The notes beneath the pieces were generated by a model. That model had not been told where the DNA came from and ran no database searches. It saw nothing but the letters and a program-made list of their open reading frames with translations. Positions 23,610 through 35,600 of a DNA stretch of 64,000 bases are shown piece after piece. How positions within the stretch are numbered: position 1 is the first letter of the stretch; each line of letters begins with the position of its first letter. Position numbers and translations under genes: made by a program. The DNA comes from Phaeoceros laevis (Eukaryota > Anthocerotophyta > Anthocerotopsida > Notothyladales): contig JBNGIQ010006077.1 of the NCBI GenBank assembly GCA_049999765.1, positions 1-64,000 on the forward strand, written 5' to 3'.

Positions 23610-26256
23610 ATGGCAACACCTCCGTCAAGATTTGCGCCTTGGGCGCTCCTTGCTTTGTTCTTCTGGGTTTGTGGGCCTGTAGCAGGTACTCCTTTGGATG
23701 ATTACATCCTGAAACCCGACGCCCACTTCAGGTACCGAAATTGTGATAGCTCCAGATATTCGTTCTTCAAATCTGTCCTCAGTGGTGTAGAATTCCTGCT
23801 TTCTTGGGGTATTTCAGATCCCGATGAACGATCCTTGTCTTCCAGCTGGTATGACACAGGGTCGCGGGTTAAAGGGTGGTTTCCCGCTGGGAAATGGGAG
23901 GGCATCGTATTGAATATGACCAGTCAACGCTGGCTGTCCGGGGCAGACGTCGACTGTACTGTCTGGACTCATCACCTAGTCATTGTGGTGAGGATAAAGA
24001 TGCATAAGAGTGGAATTCAGTGCATGGTTCAGTTTTTGAATATTGTTGCTCATAGGATTAAAAATATTGCTGTGCACCTTCTTGGGTGGGGATGCGAGTT
24101 CAAATTGTCTGCTATTGTTGTTGCAGAAACCCGGGTCAATCAAGTATCAAGGCGCAGCTTTCCTTCTTATAGGTGGAGGAAGCAATACGGATGACCCACC
24201 CACAACCAAAGATGAGCTTCTCGAATTAGCTGCAGCGTAAGGGTGCCTACAGCGTACTTTGTCCGGAACTGTTTCGAAGTCAAGAAGATGGTTCTGGAAT
24301 CGATCCTTGTTTGATTGTAGGTCAGCCTTGCTGTGAACACAAAGAGCCTTGCCGCTGTGCTGTATCAAGTGCCTAATCAGCCTTGCCGTTTCACAAGCGA
24401 TGGAAGTCAACGTCACCGCTACGAAGATGACCTCATTGCCTGTAGCAACCACCTGCTAGTCATACAAGCAACATTGCTAGACTTCGTTGCATTCTGTTTA
24501 ATCTCTACTTGCTGGACCTTACATTTTATACCATGTGGTCATCCAGATACGTGGTACCACTTCTTGATGCATCCTAACAGTACTGAATGGCCAGCACGGC
24601 TCCCCATGACAAAGGCTGCTGTTCGAGCTATGGATGTGATTCAGCAGTATGCCCACCAGCAACTGAGTGTACAGGTTGTCTGTCATTTCCTGTATCCTCT
24701 GATTTACGTACTACTTGGTTCTTGTGTGTCTATTCCTGGCTTTGAATGTTAAGACTTGCATGCGAGCAGGTTGCCAAGTTTGTTGTTGCAGGGGCAAGTA
24801 AAAGAGGTTGGACAACCTGGACAACAGGTTCCGTGGATAAGGCAAGAACCTGTAACTCAGTGACATCAAGAAGTGGCACACTGTGCTGATTCACTGCCTT
24901 GGACTAGACGTGGCATGGAGATAAAAGATTGTCGGTGCTTTGCAGCGGGTAGTTGGAATTGTCCCCATAGTCATGGATCTGCTCAACTTCGTCCCAAACC
25001 TTCACCACTCCTACCGCTCGCTAGGTGGCTGGACTTTTGCGTTTGAGCCATACTACGCCCTTAATATTACTGCAATGCTGGATTCTATTCAGATGGCTGA
25101 ACTTATGGTAGGCCTGAAACTTTCTTCAGCAGCCTGTAAATGCTTGCTTGGAGATATTGCCCTAACCTTAATCACGTTCGCCATGATTTGCAGAGTATTG
25201 TTGACCCGTATGCATACAAGAAGCGCCTCACCATGCCAAAGCTTATTGTGATTGCATCAAACGACGAGTTTTTTCTACTCGATGACAGGTTGACACAGTA
25301 GCCCAATATATCTTGTTGCGAAAGCAGTCCACCGTCGCTTTATGTGTTGTCTGGTTATGGTTGTTTTAAAAACCCGTTTTTGCAAATGCTACTCAGTGTA
25401 TTTTACTGGAAGGACTTGGAGGGTGAGAAGCACCTGCTTGTACTTTCTAACACTGAGCACTCCCTAGCAACAGGCTTGGTGAAGGTATCATCACCTTCAC
25501 ACGTCTTTTCTGCAAAGGCATTACTTATGTGTTTTCTGATAGCAGGCTCGGCAATCGAACCAGCTTTTAGCTTCTGTGCAGGCATTCTACTTCAGCATAC
25601 TTCAGAGCGAACAATCGACAATCTCTGATCTGAACATCAACAATCGTGCACAGAAGCTGCAAAAATCTAAGACAGATAGACCCGGTTACAGCTGGTATAT
25701 TGACAGGGAAGCAGGAAGCCTCCAAGTAACTACGCATGACAAGCCCATCAAGGCAACCTTGTGGTATGCATATTCCAAAGACAGCACACGGCGGGACTTT
25801 CGGTGGTTGACAGGCAACACGGATAACTGGTGAGCTTCGAGCTCTGATATCATGTTATATTTAACCATACAGTCCTCCTCTAATCGGGTTGTAACAACGT
25901 TTGCAGTCCAACTTTTTTAATATCGGGGGGATGTTTCCAGCCCATCTTGTTCGTGAAAAAGAGTATCAGGCCTCTTCAGAAAAACGGAGTAACAACTTAC
26001 GCGGCGTCAATACAACTGCCAAAGGTTGTGGAGCCTGAAACTTGTGTTTGTATTGTTTTTCTGTTCCAACTTTCGACTTCATTCTGAAACGCTCAGGTGC
26101 TTACAGGAGGGGTTTGGTGCATTCTTCGTGGAGCTCTGGTTTACTGGTCCAACCACCCTCTTGCCTTTCATTTTCACAACAGAGGCGGTGATTGTCCCAA
26201 ATCGTTTCTCATTTTCAGATTGCCACGGAGTGGAGTGTAAGGGAGTACTGGTTTAG
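23610..26256 (+). CDS. PhoPQ-activated pathogenicity-related (PqaA-like) protein, secreted
   Basis: Twelve exons: 23610-23731, 23846-23987, 24127-24236, 24326-24441, 24547-24674, 24770-24841, 24946-25107, 25194-25288, 25397-25484, 25546-25829, 25907-26024 and 26107-26256. All phases agree, giving about 528 aa. A signal peptide (APWALLALFFWVCGPVAG) precedes TPLDDYILKPDAHFSWYDTG. Family hallmarks follow: VLNMTSQRWLS, ASKRGWTTW (nucleophile-elbow-like), VVGIVPIVMDLLNF, MPKLIVIASNDEFF, NTEHSLATGL, and a final EGFGAFFVELWFTGP. The family (PhoPQ-activated pathogenicity-related, also Dictyostelium AprA-like) has an alpha/beta-hydrolase-like fold and unknown substrate. The intron after 24841 starts with GC (AAG|GCAAGA). 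The name reflects bacterial regulation and says nothing about a role here. I infer an extracellular or vacuolar protein. Confidence 0.87.
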
Positions 26257-26535
26257 ACTCTGTAACATATATTACATCTTGCTGTGCTATACTTCGCAAT
26301 TTAGCTATCCTATCAACTCTGCTGTCTGATTGAGATGCACATAGATTGGATGTACAAATCTGGGAGATCTGTTTTCTGACACAGATCGTAGCCTGAAGGA
26401 CACAAAAGAGACTGAAGTCCCGAAGTTGGGATGGACTCCAGCTTCTGCTGCGTCAGTCTCAAAACACACCGGTTCTTGAGACAGAAAAACTCTACTGTAC
26501 AAAGCAAGACAGGAGATGGATTCTAGAGACTTCAA
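26257..26535. other. Convergent 3' flank of the PqaA-like gene
   Basis: Holds the 3' UTR of the PqaA-like gene up to the minisatellite beside NRPB2. No separate feature is seen. Confidence 0.4.
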
Positions 26536-26815
26536 CTCTGATGCTCAAGCTGCATGCAACCTTCTTCGTCTGCTCCTTCAATGCTTCGTGGCAGCTCTGA
26601 TGCTCAAGCTGGCAGACTTCTTCCTTTGCTCCTTCAATGCCTTCGTTTCAGCTCTGATGCTCAAGCTGCAGACCAATTTCGTCTGCTCCTTCAATGCCTT
26701 CATTTCAGCTCCCATGCTTAAGCTGAAGACTTCTTCGTCTGCCCCTGCAATGCCTTTGCTTCTGCTCTCATGCTCAAGATGCAGACTTCTTCGTCTGCTC
26801 CTTCAATGACTTCAC
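26536..26815. repeat. Minisatellite, ~57-bp unit, about five copies
   Basis: Copies of the unit (CTCTGATGCTCAAGCTG ... TTCGTCTGCTCCTTCAATG) start at about 26536, 26595, 26652, 26709 and 26765, with spacings of 59, 57, 57 and 56 bp. The array runs across the stop codon of the NRPB2 copy at 26774. Its last unit therefore encodes that protein's final residues, and the rest forms its 3' UTR. Substitutions between units suggest moderate age. Confidence 0.88.
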
Positions 26816-29800
26816 TTCTTTTGTGAACATTCTTGGTGCGATAGCCATGGACATGAGCTCCTGAAAGAGTAGTTTGCAAGCATAAGGGATATGAACCTGC
26901 ACGATGTCGGTCTTGTTCTTACAGCCCCTGCATTCATATGTATTCTTCTTCAGGTTGGCAATGGCGATGAGACCACAGTGTTCACAAACATGTACCCTGT
27001 ATGCGTCACTCTGATCAAAGAGTCTCTCCTTAAGAAAATGGGCTGCACCGTGCGCAATCATGCAATCCCTCTCCATCTCCCCAAAGCGGAGACCACCATC
27101 ACGTGATCGCCCTTCAGCAGGCTGACGAGTCAGAATTTGCACTGGACCTCGTCCTCGTGAGTGAATTTTGTCATCCACCATGTGCTTCAGCCGCTGGTAG
27201 TACGTTGGTCCTAAGAAAATCATGGCAGTCAATGGCCGGCCAGTGTGCCCATTGTACATCCGCTCAAATCCTCGCATCTGATAGCCACACTTGTGTAGCG
27301 CTTTGCTGATGTTGTCAACAGTCACATCAGTGAATGGGGTAGCATCTCCTTCCTTCCCCATGTGAGCAGCAACCTTGCCCATAATACACTCAATAAGCTG
27401 CCCGATAGTCATACGCGATGGAATAGCATGCGGATTGACAATGATGTCAGGAGTGATGCCTTCTTGTGTCCATGGCATATCCTCCTGTGTGTAGGTCATT
27501 CCAACCGTTCCTTTTTGACCATGCCTGCTACTGAACTTGTCCCCTATTTGCGGAATCCGAATAGACCGCACTCTGACCTTCACAAATCTCAGCCCATCTG
27601 CATTAGTTGTGAGCAAGACCTGATCAATCATGCCACTTTCACTATGACGTAAGCATGTGCTCTGATCTCTCTTTGAATACTTCTGAGCTTGTGCTCCTTG
27701 TTCTTCACCCTGTAAAGGAGATGTTTTACCAATAATGACATCCTCACCAGACACTCTTGTGCCTGGAGGTGCCAGCCCATCAAGATCCAGCTTGTCATAA
27801 GAACCATGGCGCATACCAGTGGTATTATCTCTGTTTGGCCTCTCAAACTCTTCCTTCACCAAAGTCCCTTGCTTCTTCTCTTCATCCCTGTAGGAACGGT
27901 AAAAGATTGAACGGAAAAAGCCCCGATCCACAGAAGACTGATTCATGATGACAGAGTCTTCTTGATTGTATCCCGAATAACACGCAATAGCAACAATAGC
28001 ATTAATGCCTGCAGGCAACTGCCTGAAATGCAGATGCTCCATAGCCCTGGTGGTAACAAGAGGTTTTTGCGGATAGTACAACACGTATGCCAGGGTATCC
28101 ATCCGCAACTGATAATTGGTGACATAAATGCCCATAGCCTGCTTGCCCATAGCTGACTGGTAGGTGTTCCTTGGACTCTGGTTGTGGTCAGGGAAGGGGA
28201 TGATGGAGCCACAAACTCCCAATATCATGGACGGATGGATTTCACAATGCGTGTAAGTATCAGAGTAAGCCTCCTCTGGATTATTTCTTGCATTCACAAG
28301 ATCAGCAATGGTCATGGAAATCATGGTAGTCTCCTCCTCCTCTGTATCCACATACTCAATGAAACCCTTATCCACAAGTACATTCCAACCTCCGGCTACA
28401 GTTTCCCTTTGCTGCAAAGCCCGAATGTCTGCCTTCTTTATGAGCAACCTCTGCTTGTCCACAATAAAGAGGGGCCTACTGCAGCGGCCATAATCAGTGT
28501 ACAGCCGGAGCTCCTTGAGCCGAATATCACGCACGACACCAACCTCAGGGTTCACATCAACCTGTCGCCTAAGGGACCTCAGGGTCCTGACAAGCAGCTC
28601 AGGATCCCTGTGAATACCAACCCAGCAACCATTGACGAACACCTTGGTGGAGTTGGGAATCACAGCAGGTGAGATCTCCTCAAACCCTTCCGTACTCCAC
28701 TCATCAAGAAACTCCAAGATAGGATTGGCAACTGATCCAACAGTGATATATGCCATCAGTGCCAGGTTCTTCACCAGCCCACAAGCTTGACCTTCTGGAG
28801 TCTCAGCTGGGCACATCATCCCCCAATGCGAGTTATGCAACTGCCTGGGCTTGGCCAGCTTCCCTTCTCGCCCAATAGGAGAGTTCAACCTCCGGAGGTG
28901 AGACAACGTGGAAGCATATGTCAACCGATTCAGCACCTGGGACACACCAGCCCGGACACCTGACGTGTTTGCTTGTCCCCAATTGCCAGTAGCCAATGAA
29001 TATTTCAGGCCACTTGTAATGGTTTTCGCCTTGACAGCATATGCAAGATTTATATCTTTCCCGTTATCAACACACTTCTGCAGGTAGCTGCGGACATCCT
29101 TGGTCAGCTTCCGGAACAGCATACGGAAAAGACCTCCAAGAAGCGGCCCTGCAAGGTCTAGCCGCTTGTTGCCATAGTGATCTCTGTCATCCTCAGCCCG
29201 ACGTCCCAAAGCACAGAGCAGAAGCCTGTGGATGATGTAACCAAAAAAATACGCCTTCTTCGTCTCAAAGAACTCCCCGACCCCCACATGAGGTAGCATC
29301 TCCTTCTGTAAAATCTCTTTCGCGTATTTGATACGCTTTTCCCTGGTCACTCCCACGGTAGAGCCTCTCTTCCCGATGTAATCCAAAGCCACCTGCTGGT
29401 TTTGAATCACGAAAGCTTCTTCCAAGGATGGCCGCAGCAACTCCATCATAGCAGTATCATTGAAGTCATAGCAAATGTGTTCCAAAATGTCTTTGTCCGC
29501 GACAAAGCCCAGAGCCCTAAACACCACAATGATCGGGATCTCTGTCCGGATGTAAGGTAGGGTTGCCCGAATGTACTGTCCAGAAGACCCTCCTTTAGCA
29601 CCAGTTCTGGAAAGCATCCGCACAAACATACTGCTAGCAGGTCTGTTCTGATTCTCCGCCATCGATCGCACCTCAGCCACAAAAGCATACTTGTTCGGCT
29701 GTCGCTTTTTGAAAACATAAACATGATTCGTACTCATTTTCTCTTGAGCAATCAGAACCTTTTCACTGCCGTTAATGATGAAATACCCACCCTGATCATA

Positions 29801-30379
29801 GGGGCATTCTCCCAGCTCTGTCAAATCTTTGTCTGAATTCCCGTGCAAAGTGCAATTCCGCGACCTAAGCATAATCGGCACCTTTCCGATATACACCTTG
29901 GGCAGCTCCTCCTGCTCTACTTCTTCCTCCCCATCCTCCGCCTTCTTGATAACCTTCTTCACCACATCCATATACAAAGGAGCAGAGTATGTCAGGTTCC
30001 GAAGCCTGGCCGCCTTCGGGAAGAGTGTAGCCGTTTCTCCATCTGACTCCGTCATCATAGGCCTACTGAGGTAAATCTGACCAAAATTGATCTTATACAG
30101 CGTTTCGGCCTCAGAATCTGCGTTCTTCCCAGGATTATGCTGTGACTCAGCTCTTATCTCAATATCAGCAGACTCGTCCACAATCTCCTGCATCGTGTTC
30201 AGGATGAACTCATCAAACGAATCCAGCTGCTGGCGAACCAGTCCCTTCTCCTCAAAAAAAGCACTGATGACAGCCCAGGCATCTTCCTGCGTGATCTCCT
30301 CCCGCTCCTCCTCTTCTTCCTCCTCCTCTTCTCCTTCAGCTTCTACCTCATACTCCTCTTCTTCCTCGCCGTTATACAT
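26774..30379 (-). CDS. NRPB2: RNA polymerase II second-largest subunit, copy A (intronless)
   Basis: A single uninterrupted frame of about 1201 residues, starting MYNGEEEE. An in-frame ATG at 30397 would add six residues. It is the RPB2 half of the Pol II active centre. Seen: [20 protein letters not shown], the protrusion, lobe and fork regions, [14 protein letters not shown], the hybrid-binding [15 protein letters not shown], and a C-terminal zinc ribbon with CEHC and CRGC pairs. Compared with copy B it has an N-terminal poly-Glu insertion of about 14 residues (encoded by CTC/CTT repeats at 30300-30375) and a different tail ([10 protein letters not shown]) read from the minisatellite. No frameshift or stop is present, so it is probably expressed. 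Arabidopsis NRPB2 contains many introns. Complete absence here suggests descent from a processed copy. Confidence 0.97.
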   Translation of the reverse strand: MYNGEEEEEYEVEAEGEEEEEEEEEREEITQEDAWAVISAFFEEKGLVRQQLDSFDEFILNTMQEIVDESADIEIRAESQHNPGKNADSEAETLYKINFGQIYLSRPMMTESDGETATLFPKAARLRNLTYSAPLYMDVVKKVIKKAEDGEEEVEQEELPKVYIGKVPIMLRSRNCTLHGNSDKDLTELGECPYDQGGYFIINGSEKVLIAQEKMSTNHVYVFKKRQPNKYAFVAEVRSMAENQNRPASSMFVRMLSRTGAKGGSSGQYIRATLPYIRTEIPIIVVFRALGFVADKDILEHICYDFNDTAMMELLRPSLEEAFVIQNQQVALDYIGKRGSTVGVTREKRIKYAKEILQKEMLPHVGVGEFFETKKAYFFGYIIHRLLLCALGRRAEDDRDHYGNKRLDLAGPLLGGLFRMLFRKLTKDVRSYLQKCVDNGKDINLAYAVKAKTITSGLKYSLATGNWGQANTSGVRAGVSQVLNRLTYASTLSHLRRLNSPIGREGKLAKPRQLHNSHWGMMCPAETPEGQACGLVKNLALMAYITVGSVANPILEFLDEWSTEGFEEISPAVIPNSTKVFVNGCWVGIHRDPELLVRTLRSLRRQVDVNPEVGVVRDIRLKELRLYTDYGRCSRPLFIVDKQRLLIKKADIRALQQRETVAGGWNVLVDKGFIEYVDTEEEETTMISMTIADLVNARNNPEEAYSDTYTHCEIHPSMILGVCGSIIPFPDHNQSPRNTYQSAMGKQAMGIYVTNYQLRMDTLAYVLYYPQKPLVTTRAMEHLHFRQLPAGINAIVAIACYSGYNQEDSVIMNQSSVDRGFFRSIFYRSYRDEEKKQGTLVKEEFERPNRDNTTGMRHGSYDKLDLDGLAPPGTRVSGEDVIIGKTSPLQGEEQGAQAQKYSKRDQSTCLRHSESGMIDQVLLTTNADGLRFVKVRVRSIRIPQIGDKFSSRHGQKGTVGMTYTQEDMPWTQEGITPDIIVNPHAIPSRMTIGQLIECIMGKVAAHMGKEGDATPFTDVTVDNISKALHKCGYQMRGFERMYNGHTGRPLTAMIFLGPTYYQRLKHMVDDKIHSRGRGPVQILTRQPAEGRSRDGGLRFGEMERDCMIAHGAAHFLKERLFDQSDAYRVHVCEHCGLIAIANLKKNTYECRGCKNKTDIVQVHIPYACKLLFQELMSMAIAPRMFTKEVKSLKEQTKKSAS

Positions 30380-30720
30380 CTTGCCTTCTGGACACAAACC
30401 CTAGCGCTACCAGCGCGAGGCGTGGAATCGTGCGGCGACACCAGCTGATGTGACACAAGATCCTAAGCTACGCACCAAGCTCCGGTGTACGTTACGGTGA
30501 GAAGCCGCAGCTCCAAGTCTCAGCTCCCGAGCTGGGGAGGAGAAGTGGAAATAAGCTACTGTCGGCGTTCGAAGCATATATAGGACTGTGAGGCTCTAAA
30601 GTCCAGGTAGGCAGCCAAACCCTAGGTTTTTGACAGAGAAGATGGCCGCTTCGAAGATTTAGGCTAACAGCAACTGCTTGGAACGGGTGGGATGAGCAGG
30701 GCGTGATCCTAAAGGGCAAC
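30380..30720. promoter_or_regulatory. Bidirectional promoter with two telo boxes
   Basis: About 340 bp separates the NRPB2 copy A start (-) from the DNAJC8 start (+). Two AAACCCTAG motifs lie at 30396-30404 and 30617-30625. This telo box is well known in promoters of plant translation and growth genes. A CATATATAGG sequence at 30575-30584 could be a TATA element for the plus-strand gene. Activity is inferred. Confidence 0.6.
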
Positions 30721-31464
30721 ATGGTGGATCCCGGGGCTGTGTCTGAGGACGCTCTTCTGCAAGAGTTCTTCGCGGAGGTCAGCGAGGTGGAGCGGGACAA
30801 CGAGGTGGTGCGAGTTTTGAGCTGCTTCAAGCTGAATCCCTTCGAGCACCTGAATCTGTCATTTGAGGCTAGCCCGGAAGACGTCAGGCGGCAATACCGC
30901 AAGCTTTCCCTGCTTATACATCCCGACAAGTGCAAGCACGCCCAAGCCCAGGAGGCTTTCGCCGCCTTGGCCAGGGCGCAGCAGTTGCTTCTGGATCCTC
31001 AGGAAAGGGACTATGTGGTGGCGCAGATACGGCTTGCAAGGGACGAATTGCGGGCAGAGAGGAAGAAGCAGCTGAAGCGGGACACAGCCTCCAAGATTCG
31101 GTCCATGGTAGACGAGGGCAAGACAGAGGCGCAGTTTGAACAGTCGGAAGAGTACAAACAGAGGTGGAAGCAGCGGGTTAGGGAAATATTGACCGAACAG
31201 GAGTGGCGCCGGAGGAAGATGCAAATGCGGATATCAGAGGAGGAAGGAAGGCTTAAGAAGGAAGAGGAGGAGACAAGGGAGATGTGGAAGAGGAAGCGGG
31301 AGGACCAAGAGAAGTGGGAGGAAACGAGAGAGAATCGGGTCACTAGTTGGAGGGACTTTATGAAGGGAGGCAAGAAGATCAAGACGAAGGAGCTGCGGCC
31401 TCCGAAGTTGAAAACAGAAGATCCGAACAAATCTTATGTGCAACGGCCAGTGAAGAAGGGATGA
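30721..31464 (+). CDS. DNAJC8: DNAJC8-type J-domain protein (intronless)
   Basis: A single frame of 247 residues from MVDPGAVSEDALL. An in-frame ATG at 30703 would add six residues. The J domain (about residues 40-105) contains the HPD tripeptide at LLIHPDKC, preceded by a NPFEHLNLS start. The rest is a long charged helix rich in Arg, Lys and Glu, ending in a basic tail (SYVQRPVKKG). This layout matches DNAJC8/SPF31, a J-protein found with spliceosomes and the Hsp70 machinery in the nucleus. It lies between the two NRPB2 copies and is divergent from copy A. No intron interrupts it. Confidence 0.92.
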   Translation: MVDPGAVSEDALLQEFFAEVSEVERDNEVVRVLSCFKLNPFEHLNLSFEASPEDVRRQYRKLSLLIHPDKCKHAQAQEAFAALARAQQLLLDPQERDYVVAQIRLARDELRAERKKQLKRDTASKIRSMVDEGKTEAQFEQSEEYKQRWKQRVREILTEQEWRRRKMQMRISEEEGRLKKEEEETREMWKRKREDQEKWEETRENRVTSWRDFMKGGKKIKTKELRPPKLKTEDPNKSYVQRPVKKG

Positions 31465-32622
31465 ATGGCCCGGAAACCTCCTTGTGTTACAGGATGGATA
31501 TCCATGGAGGGACGGCATTGGAATTGCCTCGCTCCCTTAGGTCCTGGTGATTTCCTTACAGCTTTCTTGCTGCCTGCACACGCCAACAGAGCATGTTGTC
31601 GTCAAATCTTTCGCCAGTAGCGACGCAGAATGACTTTTGTTCCGGACATTAGGTTGGGGAAGGCCATAACCAGTGTCCTCTCGTTCAGAGATAGTCCATC
31701 CACGAAGGCTGGAAGGAGATGCTGTATACTTAGATTTACTAGGTTCCAGGCATCCTAGATCGGCCTGCTGCCCAACAAGACGGGAACACTCTTGGGCAGT
31801 TCTTTACAGCCTGTTCCTTTTAGCTCAATAGGGTCCGTCACGTTGTTTCTCAGGCAGGTGCACACCAGAAGAACCAAGGAATATTGTGAAGACGCCTGCT
31901 GTGATTGAGAGCATAGCCCAATGTGCCAGTCTGTCTGCCAGGAGTGTGGGGCCCCTTGGAGAGCTGAATGGAATGCTACCTGCGGCTGAAGTTGATGATT
32001 TTGCACACAAGTTCACGAAAGGATGTGGTAGGGAGTTTTGACATAAGACTGGGCCTCCTATGTTCATGACTCGTCGCTCTGAGAGTGTTAGGAGAGGCCT
32101 GTTGGTTTTGATATCCCCTAAGGACCACAACTGCAGCGACAAGGGACTTCGGATCTTACCTGCAGTATGTCGAAAGTGACTGGATTCCTTTTCCGGCAGA
32201 GTCCTAGGATCTGAGCATTGGAGAAGCAAGCAGTCGACCTAGTGCTGCACATGGCATGTTATCCTTGTTCTCAGCATGTGGCAGCTGATGTTGGAACGAG
32301 TTGGAACAAGCATAGAACTGTGTAAGTCGGCCATCGAAAAGAAAATGAGGCCGTCTCTCAATGTATGCACAAGCTTGGACTGGTGTTTCCTATTATTTGA
32401 TGCCACGCGTGGCACACGATTGCTGTTAGTGTGGTTTCCACGTGCTGAGGTGCCGCCTCGGGCATTCAGGCGAGGTTTCAATGAAACGACGAGGTTTTAC
32501 TTTTGCTTAGGACAGGGAAAGAAATGTCCCAACGATAGGAAGATGGGGTGCCTTGAACGAATTCTTGGAGGCTTCAAGAAGTTGCAGATGACAGGGGAGC
32601 TTGCAATTTGGAGTGGAGCAAG
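31465..32622. other. Intergenic between DNAJC8 and NRPB2 copy B
   Basis: About 1.16 kb with the DNAJC8 3' flank and the promoter and 5' UTR of NRPB2 copy B. Several short frames occur on both strands with no motif. I do not see a telo box in this promoter, unlike copy A. Confidence 0.5.
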
Positions 32623-35600
32623 ATGTACGCGGGTGAGGAAGAAGACGATGAGGAGATCACGCAGGAGGATGCTTGGGCGATCATCAGCGCCTTCTTCGAG
32701 GAGAAGGGGCTCGTGCGCCAGCAGCTGGACTCCTTCGACGAGTTCATCCTCAACACGATGCAAGAGATCGTGGACGAATCAGCGGACATCGAAATCCGCT
32801 TGGAACCGCAGCACAATCCGGGGAGGCCCTCGGAGACTGACCAGGCAGAGACGCTGTACAAGATCAACTTCGGCCAGATCTACCTCAGCCGGCCGATGAT
32901 GACAGAGTCGGACGGTGAGACCGCCACTCTTTTTCCCAAGGCCGCCCGATTGCGCAACTTGACATATTCGGCCCCCCTCTACATGGATGTGGTGAAGAAG
33001 GTGATCAGGAGAGGAGAGGACAGCGAGGACGAGGTGGAGCAGGAGGAGCTCCCCAAGGTCTACATAGGGAAGGTCCCGATCATGCTCAGATCACGCAACT
33101 GCACCCTGCATGGGATATCAGACAAGGACCTTACGGAGCTCGGGGAGTGCCCCTATGACCAGGGAGGCTACTTCATCATCAATGGCAGCGAGAAGGTCCT
33201 GATAGCGCAGGAGAAGATGAGCACCAACCACGTCTATGTCTTCAAGAAACGGCAGCCCAACAAGTATGCTTTTGTAGCCGAGGTGCGGTCCATGGCGGAG
33301 AATCAGAATCGACCAGCTAGCACCATGTTTGTGAGGATGCTGTCCAGGGCGGGAGCAAAGGGTGGTTCTTCTGGGCAGTACATTCGAGCCACCTTGCCGT
33401 ACATTCGGACAGAAATTCCGATCATCGTCGTTTTCAGAGCGCTGGGTTATGTGGCAGATAAAGACATTCTGGAGCACATCTGTTACGACTTCAATGACAC
33501 GGCGATGATGGAGTTGCTGCGGCCATCTCTGGAGGAGGCGTTTGTGATTCAAAATCAGCAAGTAGCTTTGGATTACATAGGGAAGCGAGGCTCTACAGTT
33601 GGAGTGACGAGGGAGAAGCGGATCAAGTACGCCAGGGAGATTTTGCAAAAGGAAATGCTACCGCACGTTGGTGTGGGTGAGTTCTTTGAGACCAAGAAAG
33701 CATACTTCTTCGGCTACATTATTCACAGGCTCCTACTCTGTGCCTTGGGACGTCGAGCTGAGGACGACAGAGATCACTACGGCAACAAGCGGCTGGACCT
33801 TGCCGGGCCGCTGCTGGGGGCCTTGTTCCGCATGTTGTTTCGCAAGTTGACCAAGGATGTGAGGATCTACCTGCAGAAGTGTGTGGATGATGGTAAGGAT
33901 GTCAATCTTGCATATGCTGTGAAAGCCAAGACCATAACAAGTGCATTGAAGTACTCTTTGGCCACTGGCAACTGGGGGCAGGCAAACACAGCAGGGGTGA
34001 GAGCTGGCGTGTCTCAGGTCTTGAATCGGCTCACCTATGCATCCACTTTGTCTCACCTGCGGAGGTTGAATTCCCCTATTGGCAGGGAAGGGAAACTTGC
34101 GAAACCCAGGCAGTTGCACAACTCCCACTGGGGAATGATGTGCCCCGCTGAGACGCCAGAAGGGCAGGCTTGTGGTCTGGTAAAGAACTTGGCCCTCATG
34201 GCTTACATCACGGTGGGATCGGTGGCCAACCCCATTCTGGAGTTTCTGGACGAGTGGAGTACTGAAGGGTTTGAGGAGATTTCACCTGCAGTCATTCCCA
34301 ACTCCACCAAGGTCTTCGTGAATGGTTGCTGGGTTGGGATTCATCGGGATCCTGAGCTGCTTGTGAGGACTCTGAGGTCGCTCAGGAGGCAAGTTGATGT
34401 CAACCCGGAAGTTGGTGTTGTGCGTGATATCCGTCTCAAGGAGCTACGCTTGTACACGGATTATGGTCGCTGTAGTCGCCCGCTGTTCATAGTTGAACAG
34501 CAGCGGCTGCTGATCAAGAAGTCTGACATGCGAGCACTGCAGCAAAGGGAGTCAGTCACAGGCGGATGGAATGTCCTGGTGGACAAAGGGTTCTTTGAAT
34601 ATATTGACACGGAAGAGGAGGAAACAACCATGATTTCCATGACCATCGCTGACTTGGTGAATGCCAGAAACAATCCTGATGAGGCTTATTCTGACATCTA
34701 CACCCACTGCGAGATCCACCCATCCATGATCCTGGGTGTTTGTGCATCCATCATCCCATTTCCTGATCACAATCAGAGCCCCAGAAATACCTACCAGTCA
34801 GCCATGGGAAAGCAAGCTATGGGAATCTACGTCACAAACTACCAGCTTCGGATGGATACACTCGCTTATGTGCTGTACTACCCTCAGAAGCCGCTTGTCA
34901 CCACGAGGGCAATGGAACATTTGCATTTCAGGCACCTTCCAGCAGGCATCAATGCTATTGTGGCAATCTCTTGCTACTCTGGGTACAATCAGGAAGACTC
35001 TGTCATCATGAACCAGTCTTCCATCGATCGTGGTTTCTTTCGCTCAATCTTCTACCGGTCCTACAGGGATGAAGAGAAGAAGCAGGGCATGCTGGTGAAG
35101 GAGGAGTTTGAGAGGCCTAACCGGGAAACCACCACTGGCATGCGTCATGGCTCGTATGACAAGCTGGATCTTGATGGGCTGGCTCCTCCGGGCACTAGGG
35201 TATCTGGTGAGGATGTGATCATAGGCAAGACTTCTCCTTTGCAGGGAGAAGAAACTGGGGATCAGTCCCAGAGGTACTCCAAACGAGACCAGAGCACATG
35301 TCTCCGCCATAGTGAGAGTGGCATGATTGACCAGGTCCTGCTCACCACAAACGCTGATGGGCTGAGGTTTGTCAAGGTCAGAGTGCGGTCCATTCGGATA
35401 CCTCAGATTGGGGACAAGTTCAGCAGCCGGCATGGGCAGAAGGGCACTGTTGGCATGAGCTACACGCAAGAGGACATGCCATGGACCCAAGAAGGTATCA
35501 CCCCGGACATCATTGTCAACCCTCATGCTATTCCCTCTCGGATGACCATTGGACAGCTGATTGAATGCATCATGGGGAAGGTTGCGGCCCACATGGGCAA

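Noticed and set aside
25486-25628. Reading the PqaA-like exon straight through 25485-25628
   Set aside because: That frame ends in a stop after HTSERTIDNL. Splicing 25484 to 25546 restores LLASVQAFYFSILQSEQ and the rest of the family sequence.
26026-26106. Start of the last PqaA-like exon at the acceptor before GTGCTTACAGG
   Set aside because: It gives the wrong phase or a frame ending in a different tail. The acceptor six bases later in TTACAG joins in phase to EGFGAFFVEL.
32276-32899. A 207-codon plus-strand frame overlapping the start of NRPB2 copy B
   Set aside because: It is an out-of-frame shadow of the strongly conserved NRPB2 N terminus, with Arg/Ser-rich sequence typical of shifted reading.
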